Assembly (NCBI GenBank): GCA_031267635.1
Contig: JAIRYX010000032.1
Location: 1 to 11,533 of the forward strand
Source: Planctomycetaceae bacterium
Lineage (GTDB): Bacteria > Planctomycetota > Planctomycetia > Pirellulales > Thermoguttaceae
DNA length: 11,533 nucleotides
Direction of reading: 5' to 3'
How positions within the stretch are numbered: position 1 is the stretch's first letter; every line of letters starts with the position of its first letter. The notes below the pieces were generated by a model, which saw only the letters and a program-made list of their open reading frames with translations, was not told where the DNA came from and made no database searches. Both the position numbers and the translations under genes were made by a program. Shown here in pieces: positions 7,390-11,533 of the stretch.

Positions 7390-7431
7390 CGCAACTTCAA
7401 ACCAACCTCCCCAAAAGGCGAAATAAACAGG
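7390..7431 (+). repeat. Possible degenerate end of the same repeat family
   Basis: The block ends in CCCCAAAAGGCGAAATAAACAGG, which in parts resembles the outer tail of R1 and R4 (CCAAAAACGAAATAATCAG) and the right tail of R2 (TCCCAAAATGTGAAATAAGCAGG). No family stem-loop accompanies it, so it may be chance or a worn-down end. The rest of 7292-7453 shows no gene apart from the AT-rich leader of the IS630 remnant. Confidence 0.3.
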
Positions 7432-7453
7432 AGCATTTGAGAAACGGACAAAT

Positions 7454-8323
7454 TCAAATAAACTCCGGTACAACACGTTTAGGAACGGCTCCGATTTCGT
7501 AAGCGCGTTTGAGAAGTTCCTCGACCGCTTTGCGTCCTATTGTTCCGAAATCAAGCGTCCAATCGTTGACATACATTCCGACAAACGTATCTGCGTCGTT
7601 TCGTGCCAGTCCGCGACCATATTTCAAAGCGTAATCAAGCGCCTCGTTACGATGCCGCAAACCATATTCGATACTTGCCTTGAGCAACCGCGTTACATCG
7701 GTCAGCGCGGGAAAATTCAGATCTTTGCGAATCGCGTTAGCTCCTAGCGGAAGAGGCAAGCCGGTTTCTTCATTCCACCAAACGCCGAGATCGACAATCA
7801 ATTCAAATCCTTCTTTTTTATAAGTGATTTGTCCTTCGTGAATAATCAATCCCGCATCAATCGGAACGCCGTTGTATTCGCCGCGTTTCACAGCGTCGAA
7901 AATGTGGTCAAACGGCACAACTTCATAACGAATTTCGTTGCCGAGACAAAGTTTCAGCGTCAAAAACGCGGTCGTCAGCAGTCCCGGTATGGCGATACAT
8001 TGGGTTTTCAGTTCGGGAAGCGTAAATTTTTGTTTGGCGATCACTATCGGACCGTATTTGTCGCCCATACTTGCTCCGCACGAACAAAGAGCGTAAACAT
8101 CGTTCAAATAAGCATAAGCATGTGCGCTGACGGCGGTAAGTTCCAATTCGCCGTGAAACGCTTGCCGGTTGAGCGTTTCAATGTCCACAAGTTTATGCGT
8201 AAAAATATAACGACCGGTATCGACTTTTCCGTTGGTCAGCGCATGAAACATAAAAGCGTCGTCGGAATCCGGGCTATGCCCAACGCGAATGAGCTGTTTT
8301 TCATTATTATTGGTAGTTGTCAT
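7454..8323 (-). CDS. mqnD: 1,4-dihydroxy-6-naphthoate synthase (futalosine menaquinone pathway)
   Basis: A 289-aa MqnD, which turns cyclic dehypoxanthine futalosine into 1,4-dihydroxy-6-naphthoate on the alternative route to menaquinone. It has the periplasmic-binding-protein-like fold of the MqnA/MqnD family but no signal peptide. Diagnostic parts are RVGHSPDSDDAFMFHAL (13-29), SAHAYAYLNDVYALCSCGAS (66-85) and GDKYGPIVIA (87-96). DAGLIIHEGQ (156-165) carries H162, matching the histidine proposed as catalytic in the family. LPLPLGANAIRKDL (189-202) follows. The SPDxDDAF and GANAIRK patterns favour MqnD over MqnA. Start ATG at 8323 has AAAGGA seven bases upstream. It is the last gene of a minus-strand run, 117 bases after the UbiX-like gene. 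Confidence 0.93.
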   Translation of the reverse strand: MTTTNNNEKQLIRVGHSPDSDDAFMFHALTNGKVDTGRYIFTHKLVDIETLNRQAFHGELELTAVSAHAYAYLNDVYALCSCGASMGDKYGPIVIAKQKFTLPELKTQCIAIPGLLTTAFLTLKLCLGNEIRYEVVPFDHIFDAVKRGEYNGVPIDAGLIIHEGQITYKKEGFELIVDLGVWWNEETGLPLPLGANAIRKDLNFPALTDVTRLLKASIEYGLRHRNEALDYALKYGRGLARNDADTFVGMYVNDWTLDFGTIGRKAVEELLKRAYEIGAVPKRVVPEFI

Positions 8324-8440
8324 ATCAAAATCCTTTGAGGAAAATTAGTTTTTATCTGCGGATAGATTTAGAATTTATCTGCATTATCCGGTGAAGAATA
8401 AAATTTTTCGTATTTCTTTTTGTATTCTTTTCATTCAACG

Positions 8441-9178
8441 TCATTCGACATTCCAAACCGGAGCGTCGGGGCGCGGGATACCGAGTTGTATTAAAATACG
8501 GTCAACGACTGTATCAATGAGTTCTGCTAGCGATTTCGGCTGATGATAAAACGACGGTGAGGCAGGCAATATTATTCCGCCTGATTTCGCCATTTTCTCC
8601 ATATTTGAGATTTGGATCAATGATAACGGCATCTCGCGCGTTACAAGAATCAATTTACGCCGTTCCTTGAGATGTACTTCCGCCGCACGGTGAATCAAAT
8701 TTTGCGATACGCCGTTCGTAATCGCGGCGAGCGTACCAGTGGAACACGGGACGATAATCATTCCGTCGGTCGCAAACGAACCGCTTGCAATTGCGGCAAA
8801 AAAATCATCACAAGCGTAAACCGTCACTTGGTTTTTCCATCGGTTTTGAATTTCCGTCAAAAAATTTTTCGATGAAAAATTTTTACCGGATTGATTTTCA
8901 TACTCAATGAAAATACGTTGATATGTTTCTGTTTGAAAAAATTTACAAACGAAAAATAAATTTTCATCCGCCATCCCTAATTCGTGCGCCATCACTTTTT
9001 CGGCTGTTGCGCTGACAACACAATGCAAATGATGTCCTTGCGATAAAATCCTCTCAATGACGCGGATTGCATAAACTGCCCCGCTTGCTCCAGTGATTCC
9101 CAAAACAAAGTGTTTTGGAGAAAATGAAAAAAATGCAAGATTTTGAGGATTTTGGCTTTCAGTAAAAGAAGACGGCAT
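8441..9178 (-). CDS. ubiX: UbiX-family flavin prenyltransferase
   Basis: A 245-aa UbiX-type enzyme that attaches a dimethylallyl group to FMN, making the prenyl-FMN cofactor of UbiD-type decarboxylases. FMN-binding GITGASGAVYAIRV lies at 27-40. CSTGTLAAITNGVSQNLIHR (145-164), AAEVHLKERRKLILVTREMP (165-184) and LPASPSFYHQPKSLAELID (204-222) are the conserved substrate and FMN segments. It is longer than the roughly 190-residue E. coli form because of about 20 extra N-terminal residues and an insert around 73-118. The start codon is three bases after the stop of the upstream gene, so it is co-transcribed and probably coupled. With mqnD immediately downstream, it may be the MqnM-type cofactor enzyme serving the futalosine decarboxylation step. 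That role is an inference from context. Confidence 0.92.
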   Translation of the reverse strand: MPSSFTESQNPQNLAFFSFSPKHFVLGITGASGAVYAIRVIERILSQGHHLHCVVSATAEKVMAHELGMADENLFFVCKFFQTETYQRIFIEYENQSGKNFSSKNFLTEIQNRWKNQVTVYACDDFFAAIASGSFATDGMIIVPCSTGTLAAITNGVSQNLIHRAAEVHLKERRKLILVTREMPLSLIQISNMEKMAKSGGIILPASPSFYHQPKSLAELIDTVVDRILIQLGIPRPDAPVWNVE

Positions 9179-9181
9179 GAG

Positions 9182-9655
9182 TTATTTTTTTCGCGGTGTA
9201 ATAATATAATCGGAGTCAAACGCAGTTTCAAAATCATAAACATCATCGAAATCTTCGCGGCAATCTTGCGCTGTTTTTCTCATGCGTCCAATTTTTATCA
9301 GATTATAAACAATTTCGCCAAAATCACCGGTAGAATGAATTCCAAAATTATTCAGAACGACTTTCGCCATAAAACCATACATTTCAGTGGCATACATTCT
9401 CGCCGCTTCCGACAAATCCTGACCGGTAATGTGTTTTCCTATTGAACCTTCGTCATCTTGAAAATGGAGATTTTCCTCTTCATCAATGTCAAAACCTTCC
9501 AAATCAGAAGTTGGCTCATTGAGACATTCTTGCCCCAAATGCAAGCGATTTTGCGCATAATCAAGCGATTCAAACACGAAATCATACGCTTCCCGTTTGA
9601 ATCGTTTGTCCTGCTCCAGCAGTTTTGCAAATTGACGATCTTGAATTTGAACCAC
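9182..9655 (-). CDS. Minf_1886 family protein (function unknown)
   Basis: A 157-aa protein of a family described as restricted mainly to Verrucomicrobia and Planctomycetes, with no known function. The N-terminal part FAKLLEQDKRFKREAYDFVF (9-28) and the C-terminal HITGQDLSEAARMYATEMYG (75-94) are the family core, as are FGEIVYNLIKIG (112-123) and DFDDVYDFETAF (135-146). Between them lies an acidic stretch, about 45-70, with many D and E residues, which seems longer than in the members I recall. No membrane segment or signal peptide is seen. The start is GTG at 9655, the only start before the core; its ribosome site is weak. It sits 97 bases after the PIN/TRAM gene and three bases before ubiX in one run. 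Confidence 0.82.
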   Translation of the reverse strand: MVQIQDRQFAKLLEQDKRFKREAYDFVFESLDYAQNRLHLGQECLNEPTSDLEGFDIDEEENLHFQDDEGSIGKHITGQDLSEAARMYATEMYGFMAKVVLNNFGIHSTGDFGEIVYNLIKIGRMRKTAQDCREDFDDVYDFETAFDSDYIITPRKK

Positions 9656-9752
9656 AGTAACAATGTCCGAAAATTATTTTTATTTTTTGCATTGAAAACA
9701 CGAAAATTATTCAAAATGATTTAATCGTGTATTCGCGGCTAAATTAAAGATT

Positions 9753-10838
9753 TTATCTTGCGTAGGATTCATTACGTATATCATCAAGCGAAACCGACGT
9801 TCCGCCGAGCCGTTTTGTACTGTATTCATATCGACCAAAAACCATTCTTCCTGCACTATTCTGTAGAACACTTGTGACAGTGACACATGCGCGTTCCGCA
9901 ATATGATTTCTGCCGCCATCAATGACAACCATTGTACCATCTTCGAGGTAGCCGATTCCTTGTCCAAATTCTTCTCCAACTTTGACAACATCAACTTCCA
10001 AATGTTCTCCCGGCAGATAAATTGGTTTCATCGCTCCTGCCAAATCGTTCAGATTGATAACCGGAACTCCTTGTACTTTAGCGACTTTGTTCAAATTATA
10101 ATCGTTGGTTACGACTTTTCCACCCAAATGTTTGGCAAGTGTAAGAAGTTTCAAATCAACTGGCTGTCCTTTCATTTCCGGCAAGACAGTATCGTCAATC
10201 TGAACGTCAATTTCATTCATATTTTGTAATCGACTCAGAATATCCAAGCCGCGACGTCCGCGTGTTCTACGTCCTTTGTCTGCGCTATCCGCGACGTATT
10301 GCATTTCTGTTAGAACAAACGTAGGAACTATCAAACGATTATCAATAATCGACGTTTCCAGTACATCGGCAATTCGCCCGTCGATTAAAACACTGGTGTC
10401 AAGCACGTAAGGTTTATTGCCCTTAACGCTTTTCTGAAATTCAACATAAGGAATAATAAAACGGAAATCATTGCCTGTTTGAACGAGAAAGCTAATACAA
10501 ATGTAACATAAATTCACAGCCAAAATGAGTGTTATCATTTGCGGCGGTTCATTCATTCCCATAAGCGGAGTAATTACTGTTTGGAGAACAAATCCCAACG
10601 CCCAAGTCAAAAGTAAACCGATCAATGTCCCGAAATAGATCGCTGATAACCAATCAACACGTTTGCGCGGAATAATAATATCCGCAGCAATAATCAAAAC
10701 GGAAACAAAAAGAATTGTAAAAAACAAACCGTAGTCAAGAAAACCGCTTCCTTGACCAATGTCGCCGGATTTGATCGCAAAAATTCCAATTCCGCCGACA
10801 ATCAAAATGTAAAAACACCGAAGAAGTAATAATCCCAT
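9753..10838 (-). CDS. Membrane-anchored PIN and TRAM domain protein (YacL-like)
   Basis: From ATG at 10838 the product is 361 aa (366 if the GTG at 10853 is used). The numbers below follow the longer form. About four hydrophobic segments at roughly 7-27, 42-61, 70-95 and 105-126 anchor it in the inner membrane. A PIN nuclease-type domain follows (148-275): YVLDTSVLIDGRIADVL with D152, LTEMQYVAD with E183, VDLKLLTLAK with D233 and VTNDYNLNKVA with D251, so the acidic cluster is intact. The TRAM domain (about 284-345) holds GEEFGQGIGYLEDGTMVVID and a GGR turn. PIN domains usually cleave RNA and TRAM binds it, suggesting RNA turnover at the membrane; substrates are unknown. I prefer ATG 10838 because GGGGA lies just upstream of it, inside the longer frame. 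Confidence 0.9.
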   Translation of the reverse strand: MGLLLLRCFYILIVGGIGIFAIKSGDIGQGSGFLDYGLFFTILFVSVLIIAADIIIPRKRVDWLSAIYFGTLIGLLLTWALGFVLQTVITPLMGMNEPPQMITLILAVNLCYICISFLVQTGNDFRFIIPYVEFQKSVKGNKPYVLDTSVLIDGRIADVLETSIIDNRLIVPTFVLTEMQYVADSADKGRRTRGRRGLDILSRLQNMNEIDVQIDDTVLPEMKGQPVDLKLLTLAKHLGGKVVTNDYNLNKVAKVQGVPVINLNDLAGAMKPIYLPGEHLEVDVVKVGEEFGQGIGYLEDGTMVVIDGGRNHIAERACVTVTSVLQNSAGRMVFGRYEYSTKRLGGTSVSLDDIRNESYAR

Positions 10839-11386
10839 AAGTATCGTCCCCACAATCAGTTAAGTAAAAACAAGTATACAATTTACCCCTTGGAAAAGTA
10901 GCTCACAATTTTAGTTCCAATCAAAATATAGCGCTACCATGATCATATCTTCCTTAAAGCAATACGGCAATTCATAAAGTATCCATTTCATTATAATCGA
11001 TAACTGCAAAAAAACGAGTGTTCCCTAAAGGAAAAAATTCTTTTTGCGTCAAAAAGAATATGTTTTTTGAAATATGTAGGTAATTTTGAAATTTTGTTTT
11101 ATGTTCAAATAACAGCGTGTTCTAACGGAAGTTCCCTTTTATGCAGATAGATTTTTCGTTTTGTACTTGAAATACAGGGTTTTCGCGAAAAGCGTACCCA
11201 GTAAATATGAAATATTTTTTATTTTATTCTGTATTTTCGGAACTTTTCTATTTTTCTATTGTTTTAAGTACCCGGTGAGTTATATTATCTTGTTGCAATG
11301 GTTTGATTTGTTTCGGATTGGGGTGTTCCCCTCTGAAAATTCTTACCCGAACAAGGCGAACCTATTTTTCCATAACAGAAAATCCG
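10839..11386. other. AT-rich gap with no recognised gene
   Basis: About 550 bases between the PIN/TRAM start and the partial transposase. It should hold the promoter of the minus-strand run. TATACT (minus strand, about 10873-10878) could be a -10 box, but no good -35 box stands at the right distance. The open frame 11161-11397 is Phe/Tyr/Ile-rich, lacks a ribosome site and resembles nothing, so I read it as noise. None of the family stem-loops seen in R1-R4 is present. The terminal inverted repeat of the neighbouring insertion sequence may lie near its right end but cannot be recognised without the far end. Confidence 0.45.
11037..11059. repeat. Perfect 10-bp AT-rich hairpin
   Basis: ATTCTTTTTG (11037-11046) pairs perfectly with CAAAAAGAAT (11050-11059) around the loop CGT. 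It is followed by a short T-run. It could be a weak terminator or a protein-binding palindrome. It lies in a gap without genes, so no role is assigned. Confidence 0.45.
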
Positions 11387-11533
11387 ATGTACGTTGAAAA
11401 GTCTATCCGTATCGATAAAAAAGGTATCGTTCACCCATACTATTTTTTGCGTCAATCCCGCCGTGAAGGTCAAAAAATTATTAAAACGACAATCCTCAAT
11501 ATCACCAACTGGGGCAAACAAAATTGCGAAGCG
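11387..11533 (+). CDS. Transposase N-terminus, probably IS1634 group (cut by the window edge)
   Basis: The first 49 residues of a plus-strand gene run to the window end without a stop. They begin MYVEKSIRIDKKGIVHPYYF. The stretch YYFLRQSRREGQKIIKTTIL, then NITNWG, resembles the beta-strand opening of IS1634-type (DDE_Tnp_1) transposases, where a pattern like Y-x-L-x-x-S-x-R-x-G-K and a turn before an L-G or L-S motif is usual. No catalytic residue is included, so activity cannot be judged. The ribosome site before the ATG at 11387 is poor (ACAGAAAATCCG), and the frame is open further upstream, so the start is uncertain. The family call rests on a short resemblance only. Confidence 0.55.
   Translation, partial: MYVEKSIRIDKKGIVHPYYFLRQSRREGQKIIKTTILNITNWGKQNCEA

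Noticed and set aside
8351..8390. Two TTTATCTGC copies (8351-8359, 8374-8382) and a weak CGGATA/TATCCG stem between ubiX and mqnD
   Set aside because: The repeat is short, the stem has only six pairs and there is no T-run, so neither a regulatory site nor a terminator can be supported.
11161..11397. 78-residue aromatic-rich frame that could pass as a small membrane protein
   Set aside because: It arises from T-rich sequence, has no ribosome site and overlaps the start of the transposase reading frame.
1..11533. CRISPR array, tRNA, rRNA or defence-gene cluster
   Set aside because: The repeats are few, long, palindromic and irregularly spaced, unlike CRISPR. No cloverleaf or rRNA segment was recognised, and no gene has a defence-type domain. 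The PIN domain protein is a membrane-anchored TRAM type, not a toxin with an antitoxin partner.

Overview
The window looks like a piece of an AT-rich planctomycete chromosome. The best phylum marker is a short protein of the Minf_1886 family, known to me almost only from Planctomycetota and Verrucomicrobiota. A membrane-anchored PIN/TRAM protein, a long-form UbiX and a futalosine-pathway MqnD agree with this. Coding density is modest, and the gaps between genes carry large degenerate repeats. The phylum is an inference from gene content.

Layout from left to right: positions 1-120 hold the right end of a dispersed palindromic repeat (R1). Next come two minus-strand genes joined by an ATGA overlap: nrdR (1359-1817), then a GT4 glycosyltransferase (181-1362). 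A minus-strand HEAT/TPR protein follows (1999-2661), with a good sigma-70-type promoter at 2779-2808. A long gap holds repeat R2 (3129-3674) with a nested 30-bp hairpin. Enolase (3860-5143) is the only complete plus-strand gene. Repeat R3 starts ten bases after its stop. A PfkB-family sugar kinase (5606-6577, minus) follows, then repeat R4 (6653-6975) and a decayed IS630-type transposase (about 6981-7291, minus).

The right half is a minus-strand gene run read from 10838 down to 7454: PIN/TRAM membrane protein, Minf_1886 family protein, UbiX-type flavin prenyltransferase and MqnD. UbiX makes the prenylated flavin needed by UbiD-type decarboxylases. MqnD makes 1,4-dihydroxy-6-naphthoate, whose later processing needs such a decarboxylase, so the pair fits menaquinone synthesis by the futalosine route. 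After a gap of about 550 bases without a recognisable gene, the window ends inside the start of a plus-strand transposase resembling the IS1634 group.

The most unusual content is the repeat family. Six copies of one roughly 37-nt stem-loop (arms CAGTTGCC and GGCAACTG, loop containing a TTTATTTG-like core) occur only between genes. In R2 and R4 two inverted copies bound the element, so each whole element can fold as one long imperfect hairpin. No defence system, CRISPR array, tRNA or rRNA is visible.
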